Shown in pieces: positions 22,508 through 34,753 of a stretch of DNA of 37,519 nt. The notes beneath the pieces are model-generated. The model did no database searches. It was not told the origin of the DNA and saw nothing but the letters and a program-made list of their open reading frames with translations. Position numbers and translations under genes: made by a program. Every line of letters starts with the position of its first letter. The stretch's first letter is position 1. The DNA lies in contig NZ_WUBS01000024.1 in the NCBI RefSeq assembly GCF_010131535.1, positions 1-37,519 on the forward strand. The letters are read 5' to 3'. The stretch comes from Acerihabitans arboris. Its GTDB lineage: Bacteria > Pseudomonadota > Gammaproteobacteria > Enterobacterales > Enterobacteriaceae.

Positions 22508-23608
22508 ATGAAATTTATCGTTGAACGAGAGCATCTGCTTAAACCACTGCAACAGGTCAGCAGCCCATTGGGCGGCCGTCCTACCCTGCCGATCCTGGGC
22601 AACCTGCTATTACAGGTGACCGAGGACAGCCTGCTGCTGACCGGCACCGATCTGGAAATGGAGATGGTGGCGAAAGTGGTCCTGTCCCAGCCCCATGAGC
22701 CGGGCGCGACCACCGTGCCGGCGCGCAAATTTTTCGATATCTGCCGCGGCTTGCCAGATGGCGCCGAAATCACGGTGATATTGGAAAGCGACCGTATGCT
22801 AATCCGCTCCGGGCGCAGCCGCTTTTCGCTGTCGACCCTGCCGGCGACGGATTTTCCCAACCTGGACGACTGGCAGAGCGAGGTCGAATTTACCCTGCCG
22901 CAGTCCACGCTCAAGCGCCTGATTGAGTCGACCCAGTTTTCCATGGCCCATCAGGACGTGCGTTATTATCTCAACGGCATGTTATTTGAAACCGAAGGAG
23001 AAGAGCTGCGTACCGTGGCCACCGACGGCCACCGGCTGGCGGTATGCTCGATGCCGGTCGGGCAGCAGTTGCCCACCCATTCGGTGATCGTGCCGCGTAA
23101 AGGGGTGATGGAACTGGTCAGGATGCTGGACGGCGGCGAAACGCCGCTGAAACTGCAGATCGGCACCAATAATATCCGCGCCAGCGTCGGTGATTATATC
23201 TTTACCTCCAAGCTGGTCGATGGTCGTTTCCCCGATTATCGCCGCGTATTGCCGAAGAATCCTGATAAAACCCTGGAAGCCGGCTGTGATGTGCTGAAAC
23301 AGGCCTTTGCCCGCGCCGCCATCCTGTCCAATGAAAAATTCCGCGGCGTGCGGCTGTACCTGAGCACCGACCAGCTGAAGATCACCGCCAATAACCCCGA
23401 ACAGGAAGAGGCCGAGGAAATACTGGACGTGGTTTATCAGGGCACGGAAATGGAAATTGGCTTCAACGTCAGCTACGTACTGGACGTGCTTAACGCCCTG
23501 AAAAGCGAAAACGTCCGTTTATTGCTTACCGATGGGGTGTCCAGCGTGCAGATCGAAGACTGCGCCAGCCAGGCGGCAGCTTACGTTGTTATGCCGATGC
23601 GTCTCTGA
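22508..23608 (+). CDS. dnaN: DNA polymerase III beta sliding clamp
   Basis: A ring-shaped dimer that tethers polymerases and many repair proteins to DNA. The 366-aa length and the opening MKFIVEREHLLKPLQQVSSP match E. coli. The three repeated clamp domains fill the length, and the end YVVMPMRL is the conserved C-terminus that lines the partner-binding pocket. The gene starts 2 bp after dnaA and precedes recF, so the three are one operon with probable translational coupling. Confidence 0.98.
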   Translation: MKFIVEREHLLKPLQQVSSPLGGRPTLPILGNLLLQVTEDSLLLTGTDLEMEMVAKVVLSQPHEPGATTVPARKFFDICRGLPDGAEITVILESDRMLIRSGRSRFSLSTLPATDFPNLDDWQSEVEFTLPQSTLKRLIESTQFSMAHQDVRYYLNGMLFETEGEELRTVATDGHRLAVCSMPVGQQLPTHSVIVPRKGVMELVRMLDGGETPLKLQIGTNNIRASVGDYIFTSKLVDGRFPDYRRVLPKNPDKTLEAGCDVLKQAFARAAILSNEKFRGVRLYLSTDQLKITANNPEQEEAEEILDVVYQGTEMEIGFNVSYVLDVLNALKSENVRLLLTDGVSSVQIEDCASQAAAYVVMPMRL

Positions 23609-23631
23609 GATGTGGTAAGGTAGTGTGTTAA

Positions 23632-24726
23632 ATGGCCTTATCCCGTCTGCTAATCCGTGATTTTCGTAATATCGAGTCCGCCGATCTGGCCCTGGCGGCC
23701 GGCTTTAATTTTTTGGTCGGCGCCAACGGCAGCGGGAAGACCAGCGTGCTGGAAGCCATTTATACCCTCGGGCACGGCCGGGCGTTCCGCAGTTTGCAGA
23801 TTGGGCGCGTTATCCGCCATGAGCAGCCGGAATTTACCCTCCATGGCCGGATTGACGGAAATACGGCGGACGATCGCCAATGCTCGGTCGGCTTAAGCAA
23901 AAGTCGCCAGGGCGACAGCCGGGTGCGCATCGACGGCAGCGACGGCCATAAAATCGCCGAGCTGGCCCAACTGCTGCCGATGCAGCTGATTACCCCAGAA
24001 GGTTTTACCCTGCTGAACGGGGGGCCGAAATACCGGCGCGCCTTTATGGACTGGGGGTGTTTTCATCACGATCCCGATTTTTTCAACGCCTGGAGCAACC
24101 TTAAGCGTCTGCTCCGGCAGCGGAATGCGGCTTTGCGCCAGGTCAGCCGCTACGCGCAGCTGCGCGCCTGGGACCAGGAACTGGTGCCCCTGACCGCGCG
24201 GATAAGCCAGTGGCGCGCCGACTACAGCGCGGCGATAGAGGTGGATATTACCGCCACCTGCGCCCAGTTTTTACCGGAGTTCCACCTGGAATTCAGTTTC
24301 CAGCGCGGATGGGATCGCGAGACCGACTACGGCGAGCTGCTGGAGCGCCAGTTTGAGCGCGATCGGGCGTTGACCTATACTGCATCCGGCCCGCACAAGG
24401 CGGACTTTCGCATCCGGGCCGACGGCGTGCCGGTGGAGGATATCCTCTCGCGCGGCCAGCTTAAATTATTGATGTGCGCCCTGCGCCTGGCGCAGGGCGA
24501 GTTTCTTACCCGCCAGAGCGGGCGGCGGTGTCTCTACCTGATAGACGACTTCGCCTCCGAGCTTGATACCGGCCGGCGCCGGTTACTGGCGGAACGCCTG
24601 AAAGCCACCCGGGCACAGGTGTTTGTCAGCGCGCTGAGCGCTGAACAAATCCGTGATATTACGGATGAAAAGGGCAGGATGTTCCAGGTGGAACAAGGTA
24701 AAATAAGTATTCAATCCGAAGTTTAA
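23632..24726 (+). CDS. recF: Recombination and repair protein RecF
   Basis: An SMC-like ATPase that with RecO and RecR helps load RecA at single-strand gaps and stalled forks. The product is 364 aa, close to the E. coli size. Walker A is GANGSGKT (30-37), the ABC-type signature is in [20 protein letters not shown], and Walker B is [13 protein letters not shown]. It lies 23 bp after dnaN, in the usual dnaA-dnaN-recF-gyrB order. Confidence 0.98.
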   Translation: MALSRLLIRDFRNIESADLALAAGFNFLVGANGSGKTSVLEAIYTLGHGRAFRSLQIGRVIRHEQPEFTLHGRIDGNTADDRQCSVGLSKSRQGDSRVRIDGSDGHKIAELAQLLPMQLITPEGFTLLNGGPKYRRAFMDWGCFHHDPDFFNAWSNLKRLLRQRNAALRQVSRYAQLRAWDQELVPLTARISQWRADYSAAIEVDITATCAQFLPEFHLEFSFQRGWDRETDYGELLERQFERDRALTYTASGPHKADFRIRADGVPVEDILSRGQLKLLMCALRLAQGEFLTRQSGRRCLYLIDDFASELDTGRRRLLAERLKATRAQVFVSALSAEQIRDITDEKGRMFQVEQGKISIQSEV

Positions 24727-27159
<2,433 letters not shown>

Positions 27160-27178
27160 TGCCGTGTTAAACACCGCG

Positions 27179-27213
27179 ATGCCCATGAAGAGTTCCTTCA
27201 TGGGCATTTTTTT
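27179..27213 (+). terminator. Intrinsic terminator of the dnaA-gyrB operon
   Basis: ATGCCCATGAA (27179-27189) pairs perfectly with TTCATGGGCAT (27197-27207) around GAGTTCC and runs into TTTTTTT. It begins about 20 bases after the gyrB stop. Confidence 0.93.
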
Positions 27214-27451
27214 GCCGATCAATTTCCGGCTTTAGTCGGGTTTCTTACGCTCAACAAAATAACAACCAGCTAAAAATGACACCGGCCAGGACCGCTCCCG
27301 GCTTGTATTTAGTATTAATAGCCAACATCATAATGAATTGGAGAGAATAAGTATTTTTTAATACCTCATCTTCAATGCTGGCTTCAGGCTCTAACAAACT
27401 ATTACCAGTTAAATATTTTATATATTATATGGTTTTTATCAGGAGAAAATT

Positions 27452-29125
27452 ATGCTGGTTGCCAAAATTAATAATACGCCGATTTATCTCGATCCCACCA
27501 TCGAAGTCGCGACAAGCTCAGAAGCGCAAGTAATGATGCCACAGCTTATTTATACTGAGGAATGCCATGGCTGCATAGAAAATTTTGAACGCAAGGAGAT
27601 TTTTAGTTTATATATAAATCAGATAAAAAATTATTTAATCACTATCGCGAAACGTATGGAGTTTAGCGTTAGGGTCCATGATGGCATTAGGCAGTTTTGC
27701 GAAAATCTCTCCCATCATCAGAATATTACGCAAGAAATAAAAAAATACTTGTATACCGATCTCAGTGAGTGCCTATACAGCTTTACACGGTTTCATGTAA
27801 GATATTTATCTAAAGAACAATATAATGTAAGAACTATTCTGATTGGGGTTTTTGAAAATTTAACGAATGATGTCAGTAAGGTTTTAACCGATGTTACGTA
27901 TGTATATGCTGCCATCAATGGTCACGTCTCGAATAAACTCAGCAAAAAAATAATCGATAGAAGACTTAATGTAATGAAAAACACTATTTCGCAGCACATT
28001 GAAAGTGTCCATTCTTTAAGCAGCAATAACAAAAAAATAAAATATAAAATTGCTTATAAATATCTCCTTAAGAAAAATAAGTGGCCCTATTCAATAATAT
28101 ATAAAGATACAAAAGTCGGGCGTCATATCTTGTCTGCAACATCGCCATTGCTGCCCTCTCTGATTAACAAGCTGAATCAGTCAACTCATATCGTTAAAGT
28201 TATAAAGGATATTGGGGATGACATCCATCAAGAGATAGAGGCCCTTATAGCCGCGCCGGGTCACCATTTTTATGATAACGGTATAAAATATGTCAGCGAC
28301 CAGGGTTTTTTGGAAGTGCAGAAATTTCTGGAAACGTCTAATCCCCCTATCGATAGATATTCGGTCTTGGAACGAGATGCCTCAACCGGCTTTCACTCTC
28401 TACACAGGAGCAGGGATGCCCTGTATGGCGCTTTGGTCGAAGAATTGCCAAAAGAAAACAATAAGGAAATAATATACAAAATTGACTCTGTGACTTTAGC
28501 CGCAAGCGTTAAGCTAAAGTCATTTAAGGATTATTACTGGGTGGATTATGGCGGCGGCGTTAGAGGAGCATTAACGCTGGGAGCGTTACGCCTGGGAAAT
28601 GTCGCCCACCTAAAAAATGATAATCTACTTCGCTATGCAATAATTAACTCGCCTTTTGACGGGCTACTGAAGGATTATAATTCAAAATGGTGTAATGATT
28701 TCTATAAAGTTTTTGATAACTTTTATGAAAGAAATATATTTGCGTTGTATAAATTAAATTTTTCCAACAAAACCATAGATATCAATCGTAAAGATAAAAA
28801 GGGTAATACCGTCCTTCATGCCGCCGTCTATCATAATGATATTGAGGCGTGCGACTATCTGATCGATCGACCTGATATGAATATCAATTGCACAAATAAT
28901 GCCGGCATCACCGCCCTGATGCAGGCAGTGGATAAAGGCTCAATGTCTATGGTGTTAAAACTGTTGGAATCTAAACATGTCAACATTAATATAACCGATA
29001 AAAATAGCGTTACGGCACTCGCAATGGCGGAAAAAAGACATCATAAGGGCATTGCGATTTTATTGAAAAGCCATGCGATCACAATTAATAGTAGAGAAAG
29101 AAAAATCGATACCAGCGATGTATAG
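27452..29125 (+). CDS. Ankyrin-repeat protein with unknown N-terminal region
   Basis: A 557-aa protein. The C-terminal 100 residues (about 448-548) contain at least two clear ankyrin repeats, KKGNTVLHAAVYHNDIEACD and NAGITALMQAVDKGSMSMVL, and a weaker third (DKNSVTALAMAEKRHHKG). The first 440 residues are lysine- and isoleucine-rich, mostly helical by appearance, and match nothing I know. No signal peptide or membrane segment is seen. The start has a good AGGAG (27441-27445) 6 nt upstream. Composition is far more AT-rich than gyrB and yidA on either side, and the gene replaces yidB, which lies here in E. coli, so it was probably acquired. Ankyrin proteins of host-associated bacteria are often effectors acting on host proteins; here that is only a possibility. 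A weak AT-rich hairpin (GTGATT/AATCAC, 29189-29207) may end its transcript. Confidence 0.85.
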   Translation: MLVAKINNTPIYLDPTIEVATSSEAQVMMPQLIYTEECHGCIENFERKEIFSLYINQIKNYLITIAKRMEFSVRVHDGIRQFCENLSHHQNITQEIKKYLYTDLSECLYSFTRFHVRYLSKEQYNVRTILIGVFENLTNDVSKVLTDVTYVYAAINGHVSNKLSKKIIDRRLNVMKNTISQHIESVHSLSSNNKKIKYKIAYKYLLKKNKWPYSIIYKDTKVGRHILSATSPLLPSLINKLNQSTHIVKVIKDIGDDIHQEIEALIAAPGHHFYDNGIKYVSDQGFLEVQKFLETSNPPIDRYSVLERDASTGFHSLHRSRDALYGALVEELPKENNKEIIYKIDSVTLAASVKLKSFKDYYWVDYGGGVRGALTLGALRLGNVAHLKNDNLLRYAIINSPFDGLLKDYNSKWCNDFYKVFDNFYERNIFALYKLNFSNKTIDINRKDKKGNTVLHAAVYHNDIEACDYLIDRPDMNINCTNNAGITALMQAVDKGSMSMVLKLLESKHVNINITDKNSVTALAMAEKRHHKGIAILLKSHAITINSRERKIDTSDV

Positions 29126-29315
29126 TCACCTCGAGTGAAGGATTTATATACCTGTCTGCCGACCTTGGATGGCCATTTAAACCAGATCGTGATTATTGAT
29201 AAATCACTATTTTTATGCCATCGATTTGCGCTATTCTTGTAAAGTTAGCACGCTAATCGGAATGGGATGATTCACCGCCTGACCGATCGTGAGGATATAA
29301 TGTAACGAGGATGAG

Positions 29316-30131
29316 ATGGCGATAAAATTAATAGCAATTGATATGGACGGCACGCTGCTGAACCCCGCGCATGAGATTACGCCGGCGGTCAAGCAGGCCA
29401 TCGGCGCGGCGCGTGAGAAGGGAGTCTACGTGGCGCTGGCCACCGGCAGGCCTTTTATCGGCATACAGCGTTATTTGCAGGAGCTGGACCTGTTGGGCGA
29501 GGGTCAATACTGCATCACCAACAACGGCGCATTGGTGCAGCGGACGGCAGATGGCGAATGCATATCGCAGAGCACGCTGGATATAGACGACTACCGCTAT
29601 CTGGAGGCCCTTTCGCGCCGGCTGGATGTTCATTTCCACGCCCTGGATTTCGATAACTGTTATACCGCTAACCGGGATATTAGCCCCTATACGGTCCATG
29701 AGTCCTATTTGACCGGCATACCGTTAAAATATCGCCGGGTGGATGAGATGGACCCCGGCATGCGCTTTCCCAAGGTCATGATGATCGACCCTCCCGCGGT
29801 CCTCGATCGGGCGATTAGCCAAATGCCCCCGGAAGCCTATGAGCGTTATACCATTATGAAAAGCGCTGAATATTATCTGGAACTGCTGAGTAAAAAGGCC
29901 AATAAAGGCGAAGGCGTTAAAGCGTTGGCGAAACATTTGCATCTGAGCGCCGATCGGGTGATGACCATCGGCGATCAGGCCAATGATTTGGCGATGATTA
30001 AGTATGCCGGCACCGGTGTCGCCATGGGCAACGCCATCGAAGAGATCAAGGCGGCCAGCCAGTTTGTGACCAAAACCAATAGGGAAGACGGCGTGGCGGT
30101 GGCCATTCGGAAACTGGTGTTGGATGCGTAG
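29316..30131 (+). CDS. yidA: Sugar-phosphatase YidA (HAD superfamily, Cof type)
   Basis: A 271-aa HAD phosphatase that hydrolyses sugar phosphates and related small phosphoesters in the cytoplasm. The nucleophile motif is DMDGTLLNP (D9, D11), followed by ALATGRPF (motif II), a Cof-type cap, K-x-ANKGEGVKALAKHL (motif III region) and MTIGDQANDLAMIKYAG (motif IV). Length and position between gyrB and dgo match E. coli yidA. The ribosome-binding site is GAGGA (about 29306), upstream of ATG 29316. It converges with uxuA. Confidence 0.95.
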   Translation: MAIKLIAIDMDGTLLNPAHEITPAVKQAIGAAREKGVYVALATGRPFIGIQRYLQELDLLGEGQYCITNNGALVQRTADGECISQSTLDIDDYRYLEALSRRLDVHFHALDFDNCYTANRDISPYTVHESYLTGIPLKYRRVDEMDPGMRFPKVMMIDPPAVLDRAISQMPPEAYERYTIMKSAEYYLELLSKKANKGEGVKALAKHLHLSADRVMTIGDQANDLAMIKYAGTGVAMGNAIEEIKAASQFVTKTNREDGVAVAIRKLVLDA

Positions 30132-30215
30132 GATGTGAACCCTGGCGGGATAAAGATTGTTGGGCGAAACGCCCGCCCCCGGCTGGGAACGGGCTGTATC
30201 TACAGGCGAAATGCC

Positions 30216-31400
30216 TTAGTCGTTAAAAAAGGTCTGCTTAAGCGCCAGCTCCACGCCGCGCACCTCTGCCAATCCGCGCAGGCGGCCGATAGCCGAATAA
30301 CCTGGGTTGGTCTTCTTCTTCAGATCGTCAAGCATCTGGTGGCCATGATCCGGGCGCATGGGAATGGCGCGGGTGTTGCCCTGCTTGCGCCGGCGATGTT
30401 CTTCGGCCAGGATGGCTTTAACCACCCCGACCATATCCACGTCGCCATCAAGATGATCGGCCTCGTGGAAGCTTTTCTGGTTTTCTTCCCGGCGGGTGGC
30501 GCGCAGATGGGCAAAATGGATACGGTCGGCAAAAGTCTCGGCCATCTTGACCAGATCGTTATCGGCGCGCACGCCGTAGGATCCGGTGCACATGCAAAAA
30601 CCGTTATTGATGCTGTCGACGGTCTCTTTTAGCCACTGCATATCCTCAATGGTGGAAACGATGCGCGGCAGGCCCAGGATCGGGCGCGGCGGATCGTCCG
30701 GATGCACCGCCATCACGATGCCGGATTCCTGCGCCGCCGGCACGATGGCCTTAAGGAACTCGGCCATATGTTCGCGCAGTTTGGCTTTATCGATGCCGTC
30801 ATAGCGCGCCAACTGGGCCAGGAACTGCTCCAGCGTATAGCCTTCTTCGGCGCCCGGCAGTCCGGCAATGATATTGGCGGTCAACCGATCGATTTGGTCC
30901 TGGCCCATGGCGGCAAAATATGCCGCCGCCTGGCGCTGCTCATCGGCGTCATAATCCTGTTTGGCGCCGGGGCGCTTAAGGATATGCAATTCGAATGCCG
31001 CAAAGGCGATATAGTCGAAGCGCAGCGCTTTGGAGCCGTCGGGCATCGGGTAGGCCAGATCGGTACGGGTCCAGTCCAGTATCGGCATAAAGTTGTAGCA
31101 CACGGTGTCAATACCGCAGGCGCCCAGGTTGCGCAGGGACTGCTGATAATTGGCGATGTACTTGCGGTAATCGCCGGTATGGGTTTTGATGTCCTCATGC
31201 ACCGGCACGCTTTCCACTACTGACCAAACCAGTCCTTTTTCCGCCAGGACGGCCTGACGTTTCTTGATTTCTTCCAGGGTCCAGACTTCACCGTTGGGAA
31301 TATGGTGCAGGGCGGTAACGATGCCGGTTGCGCCGGCCTGACGGGCATCGTCCAGCGATACCGGGTCGTTAGGGCCGTACCAGCGCCATGTATGTTCCAT
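30216..31400 (-). CDS. uxuA: D-mannonate dehydratase UxuA
   Basis: Converts D-mannonate to 2-keto-3-deoxy-D-gluconate in the glucuronate branch of hexuronate breakdown; a Mn/Fe-dependent TIM-barrel enzyme. The 394-aa sequence opens [20 protein letters not shown] and contains the family stretches [59 protein letters not shown] and [10 protein letters not shown], which carry the metal-binding His, Cys and Asp residues. It is downstream of the MFS transporter (58 bp gap), so uptake and dehydration are one unit. The usual partner uxuB is not in the window; the SDR at 36356 is of a different family. A weak hairpin (GGGCG/CGCCC, 30162-30174) may end the transcript. Confidence 0.96.
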   Translation of the reverse strand: MEHTWRWYGPNDPVSLDDARQAGATGIVTALHHIPNGEVWTLEEIKKRQAVLAEKGLVWSVVESVPVHEDIKTHTGDYRKYIANYQQSLRNLGACGIDTVCYNFMPILDWTRTDLAYPMPDGSKALRFDYIAFAAFELHILKRPGAKQDYDADEQRQAAAYFAAMGQDQIDRLTANIIAGLPGAEEGYTLEQFLAQLARYDGIDKAKLREHMAEFLKAIVPAAQESGIVMAVHPDDPPRPILGLPRIVSTIEDMQWLKETVDSINNGFCMCTGSYGVRADNDLVKMAETFADRIHFAHLRATRREENQKSFHEADHLDGDVDMVGVVKAILAEEHRRRKQGNTRAIPMRPDHGHQMLDDLKKKTNPGYSAIGRLRGLAEVRGVELALKQTFFND

Positions 31401-31458
31401 AAATCACTCCTTACTGTTTAACGTATCGGTGCGTAGCCGGGTCTTTGGCCGCATGGGG

Positions 31459-32766
31459 CTACGCAACGGCTGGTTCTTCAATCGGATCTTTGACGATAAA
31501 GAAATAGGATAACGCGCCGGCAAAGGTGACGCATGAACAGATCACCAGCGCCAGATTAAACGAGTGGGTGGTATCTACCACCCAGCCGGTCACAATTGGG
31601 GCAAAAGACGCGCAAATAAAGCTGCCGAAGTTCTGGATGCTGCTGACCGACGCCACCATGCGCGACGGCGCCATGACCTGCACCAGTCCCCAGGCCGACG
31701 TGCCGGCGAAATGGATAAAGAATAACGCGAGGCTGATAAAGGCTACCGCCATGGAGGTGGACGTGGACTGTACCACCAGCAGGGTGCAGGCGGCGGAACA
31801 CACCAGGCCGAAGCAAATCAACGCCTTGCGGCTTTTTATCAGCGAATAACCCTTTTTGGCCAGCCGGTCGGCCACCATGCCGTTGACCAGCATGCCGATG
31901 GAGCCGAACAGGAACGGGATTGCCGCTACCCAGCCGGTATTGGCCAGGCTCAGGCCGCGTTCGGCCTGCAGATAACCCGGCAGCCAGGACAGATATAGCC
32001 AACCGGTATAGTTGACCCCGCTAAAGCCCAGGATCATGCCCCATACCGTACGGCGTTTAAACAGCGAGCCCCATTCGCGGAAGGTCAGGCGGGTAACGTT
32101 GCGCGGTTTTTCAGAGGCGTCCAGGTACTGCCGTTCCTCGGCGGTTAGCGGGAAGCGTTCGCGGTTGCGATACCACACACACCAGCACAAGGCGATAAGG
32201 ATGCCGGCGACGCCAATCATGACAAACATGGTGCGCCAGCCGAATGCCAGCAGCAACGCCACCAGGATCGGCGGGGCGAAGGCCTGGCCGAGGGTGGTGG
32301 AGGAGTTGAAGATCCCCACCGGCACGCCGCGTTCCTTGGGATGGAACCAGTCGCTGATCACTTTCACGCCGCTCGGCATAAACGGCGCTTCGCCGATGCC
32401 CAGGCCGACGCGCAGCATGATGAAATGGGAGAAGGAATTGACCGAGCCGGCCAGCGCCTGCATCAGCGACCAGAAGAACAGGCCGCCGCCAAGCACGATA
32501 CGCGGGCCGAAGCGATCGAGCAGGATGCCGCTCGGCAGCTGCGCTATGCCGTAGGAGAGCGAAAACGCCGACAGCAGAACGCCGAATTCGGTGGCGGATA
32601 AACCCAGATCGCCGCGGATCGCCTGGTTGGCGATGGACAGCGAGCCGCGATCGAGAAAATTGATGATCCCGGCGATAAACAATAAAACCAGCGAGACCGT
32701 TTGGATCTTTTTGATCCGATCCGTTTTCTGCAACGGTTGCAGTTGATCAAGGGTAGTGATGGGCAT
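31459..32766 (-). CDS. MFS sugar-acid transporter (anion:cation symporter family)
   Basis: A 435-aa inner-membrane carrier of the ACS family that includes ExuT, GudP and DgoT, which import hexuronates, glucarate or galactonate with protons. Early features fit: LFIAGIINFLDRGSLSIANQ in helix 1 with the family NFxDR motif, LLDRFGPR in the 2-3 loop, and about 12 hydrophobic spans. It is first in a leftward unit with uxuA, so mannonate, glucuronate or a related acid is the likely substrate. No other transporter gene lies among the dgo genes visible here, so it may also serve galactonate. The start is supported by GAGGA upstream on the minus strand. Confidence 0.88.
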   Translation of the reverse strand: MPITTLDQLQPLQKTDRIKKIQTVSLVLLFIAGIINFLDRGSLSIANQAIRGDLGLSATEFGVLLSAFSLSYGIAQLPSGILLDRFGPRIVLGGGLFFWSLMQALAGSVNSFSHFIMLRVGLGIGEAPFMPSGVKVISDWFHPKERGVPVGIFNSSTTLGQAFAPPILVALLLAFGWRTMFVMIGVAGILIALCWCVWYRNRERFPLTAEERQYLDASEKPRNVTRLTFREWGSLFKRRTVWGMILGFSGVNYTGWLYLSWLPGYLQAERGLSLANTGWVAAIPFLFGSIGMLVNGMVADRLAKKGYSLIKSRKALICFGLVCSAACTLLVVQSTSTSMAVAFISLALFFIHFAGTSAWGLVQVMAPSRMVASVSSIQNFGSFICASFAPIVTGWVVDTTHSFNLALVICSCVTFAGALSYFFIVKDPIEEPAVA

Positions 32767-32890
32767 ACAGGGATCCTCAACAGCTATTTTTATGATGTCT
32801 TATTGACCCTGTAATAAAATCTCATCAGGATGAATACAGGGAAAGGACTGAAGGTCTGGTGGTCAGGCCGCTGGACCTCGCTACTATTCC

Positions 32891-32925
32891 TTAACAACTG
32901 GTTAATTTCTGTGATATGGATCTCA
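32891..32925. promoter_or_regulatory. Candidate operator and CRP site between divergent transporter and regulator genes
   Basis: The dyad TTAAC-AACTG-GTTAA (32891-32905) is followed by TGTGA-TATGGA-TCTCA (32910-32925). The latter has the spacing of a CRP site with one perfect half and one 3-of-5 half. The 284-bp gap between the leftward transporter gene and the rightward GntR regulator must hold both promoters, so a regulator operator and catabolite control here would be expected. These assignments are by pattern only. Confidence 0.4.
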
Positions 32926-33050
32926 TTACTCGCGCAAAGCGGCCATATCGCCCGTGATTAATTTTTTTTGCCGCCATGACCGCTGTGTTAAGCTGCGAAC
33001 CAATTTACAGCAGGTTTGGCGGCGCTACAGGCCATACGCCGGAGGGGATT

Positions 33051-33743
33051 ATGGAGTTACCTACGCTTAAAGTGGAACGGCTTTACCGGCAGATTTCCAA
33101 CCTGCTGATTGGCTGTATCAACACCGGTCAGTTCAAGCCCGGCGAGATGATTCCCGCCGAGCGGGAGCTGGCAAAACAGCTGGGCGTGAGCCGTTCTTCC
33201 ATCCGCGAGGCGCTGATAGCCCTGGAAATCACCGGCTGGGTGGAAATCCGCACCGGCAACGGCGTTTTTGTCGCCGATCCCTTGCCCAAGGTCTCCCAGC
33301 CCCATGCCGATGAAGAGTTCAGCCTGAAATCGCTGATCAAGGCGCGGCAAATCTACGAATCGATGATGGCGGAACTGGCCGCGCGCAACGGCACCGACGA
33401 CCAGCGCGCCGAGCTGCGCGAAATCACCCGTGATTTGACCCAGCTGCATGTCAATGATGAAAAGTTCCTGCGCGAGGATAAGCGTTTTCACCTGCTGATA
33501 AGCGAGATGACCGGCAACGAAGTGCTGCGCGACATGATGGAATATCTGTGGAACAAGCGCAAAAGCTCACGCTTTGTGCGCCTGGAACGCCACTATGTGG
33601 ATAACGATTTCCCGCTATCGATGAACCGCGATCATAACGATATCGCCGATGCCGTTATCGAGCGCGATGCCGCGCGCGCCAGGAGCTGCATGGAGCTGCA
33701 TCTGCAGCATGTCTATCATCGACTGTTCGACGACGAAAATTAA
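33051..33743 (+). CDS. GntR-family regulator, FadR/UxuR-like (FCD domain)
   Basis: A 230-aa repressor type with an N-terminal winged helix-turn-helix (LYRQISNLLIGCINTGQFKP, then ERELAKQLGVSRSSIREALI, about 8-70) and a C-terminal all-helical FCD ligand domain (about 90-225) with the metal or ligand histidines in FHLLISEMTG and CMELHLQHVYHRL. It resembles UxuR/ExuR, which sense hexuronate intermediates. Divergent from the transporter-uxuA unit, it is the likely local regulator. I start at ATG 33051 because GGAGG (33041-33045) lies 5 nt upstream; the frame is open further upstream but without similarity. Confidence 0.88.
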   Translation: MELPTLKVERLYRQISNLLIGCINTGQFKPGEMIPAERELAKQLGVSRSSIREALIALEITGWVEIRTGNGVFVADPLPKVSQPHADEEFSLKSLIKARQIYESMMAELAARNGTDDQRAELREITRDLTQLHVNDEKFLREDKRFHLLISEMTGNEVLRDMMEYLWNKRKSSRFVRLERHYVDNDFPLSMNRDHNDIADAVIERDAARARSCMELHLQHVYHRLFDDEN

Positions 33744-33894
33744 TTTTTACCGTCCCGCAAACGCCTCTCGCCGTCGATGCCAGGGCTGTTTGCCGGCGAG
33801 ACACAACTTCCCTGCATGCTCCCGCAACCCTTGCCGGCAGGCGTGATGACGCTGTCCGTGACGGTGTTTCCGCGGGGCTATTTTAAGCGTGCTA

Positions 33895-33950
33895 TTGCCA
33901 AAAGTGTGATCCATATTGTAGTACAATATTAAATATTGGTGCTACAATTG
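33895..33950 (+). promoter_or_regulatory. DgoR operator and promoter region before dgoR
   Basis: The perfect palindrome ATATTGTA-G-TACAATAT (33913-33929) is followed by a half-site-like GGTGCTACAAT (33938-33948) and preceded by AAGTGTGATC. The same arrangement recurs before dgoD (37283-37332). This is the expected site for the adjacent GntR-type repressor DgoR. The rest of the 310-bp gap between the UxuR-like gene and dgoR (33744-34054) shows nothing else I recognise. Confidence 0.78.
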
Positions 33951-34054
33951 GCCCCGGATTACTGCGACTATGCGTAAAATTGTGCAGCAGTGCCGCGACA
34001 TAAAACCATTAAATGATAAAGTGGCATTATTTTTATCATCTTGTGGGAAATGTT

Positions 34055-34753
34055 ATGGACCGTCAGGCACTCAGCAAAACCGATCGCATCATCCATGAAA
34101 TGGGCCAGCAGATCGTTAGCGGTAAGTATATCCCCGGCACGGGGCTGCCGTCGGAAGCGGACCTGTGCGAGGAGTTCGAAACCTCGCGCAATATTATACG
34201 CGAAGTGCTGCGCGCCCTGATGGCCAAGAATTTAATCGAGATCATTCGTTATCGCGGCGCCTTCGTTTGCGTGCGCAATAAATGGAATTACCTGGATACC
34301 GACGTGCTGCAATGGGTCCTGGCGCTGGATTACGACCCCAGGCTTATCGCCTCGCTGACCGAAGTGCGCCATCTGGTGGAACCCACTATCGCGCGCTGGG
34401 CGGCCGAGCGGGCCACCTCGGGCGAGCTGGCGGTTATCGAGACGGCGCTTAACGAGATGATTGCCAACAGTCACGATCGCGACGCCTTTAACGAGGCGGA
34501 TATCCGCTACCACCAGGCGGTGCTGAGCGCGGTGCATAACCCGGTGCTGCAACAGCTGGGGGTGGCCATCAGTTCGTTGCAGCGCGCGGTGTTCGAGCGC
34601 ACCTATATGGCGGACGAAGGCAATATGCCCCGCACGCTGCAGGAGCATAAGAATTTATACGATGCCATCAGGCATCAGGACTGCGAGGCGGCGGAGCAGG
34701 CGGCGGTCACCATGATTGCCAGCTCGACCAAAAGGCTGAAGGACATAACATGA
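34055..34753 (+). CDS. dgoR: D-galactonate operon repressor DgoR (GntR family)
   Basis: A 232-aa regulator that in E. coli represses the dgo genes and is released by D-galactonate. The winged helix is seen in LSKTDRIIHEMGQQIVSGKY and CEEFETSRNIIREVLRALMA; the FCD domain follows, with segments such as WNYLDTDVLQWVLALDYDPR and VHNPVLQQLGVAISSLQRAV almost as in E. coli DgoR. I start at ATG 34055 (MDRQALSKTDR) by alignment with E. coli; an earlier in-frame start at 34013 adds residues that do not fit. Its stop overlaps the dgoK start by 4 bp (ATGA). The operator lies 125 bp upstream, so it also controls itself. Confidence 0.94.
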   Translation: MDRQALSKTDRIIHEMGQQIVSGKYIPGTGLPSEADLCEEFETSRNIIREVLRALMAKNLIEIIRYRGAFVCVRNKWNYLDTDVLQWVLALDYDPRLIASLTEVRHLVEPTIARWAAERATSGELAVIETALNEMIANSHDRDAFNEADIRYHQAVLSAVHNPVLQQLGVAISSLQRAVFERTYMADEGNMPRTLQEHKNLYDAIRHQDCEAAEQAAVTMIASSTKRLKDIT

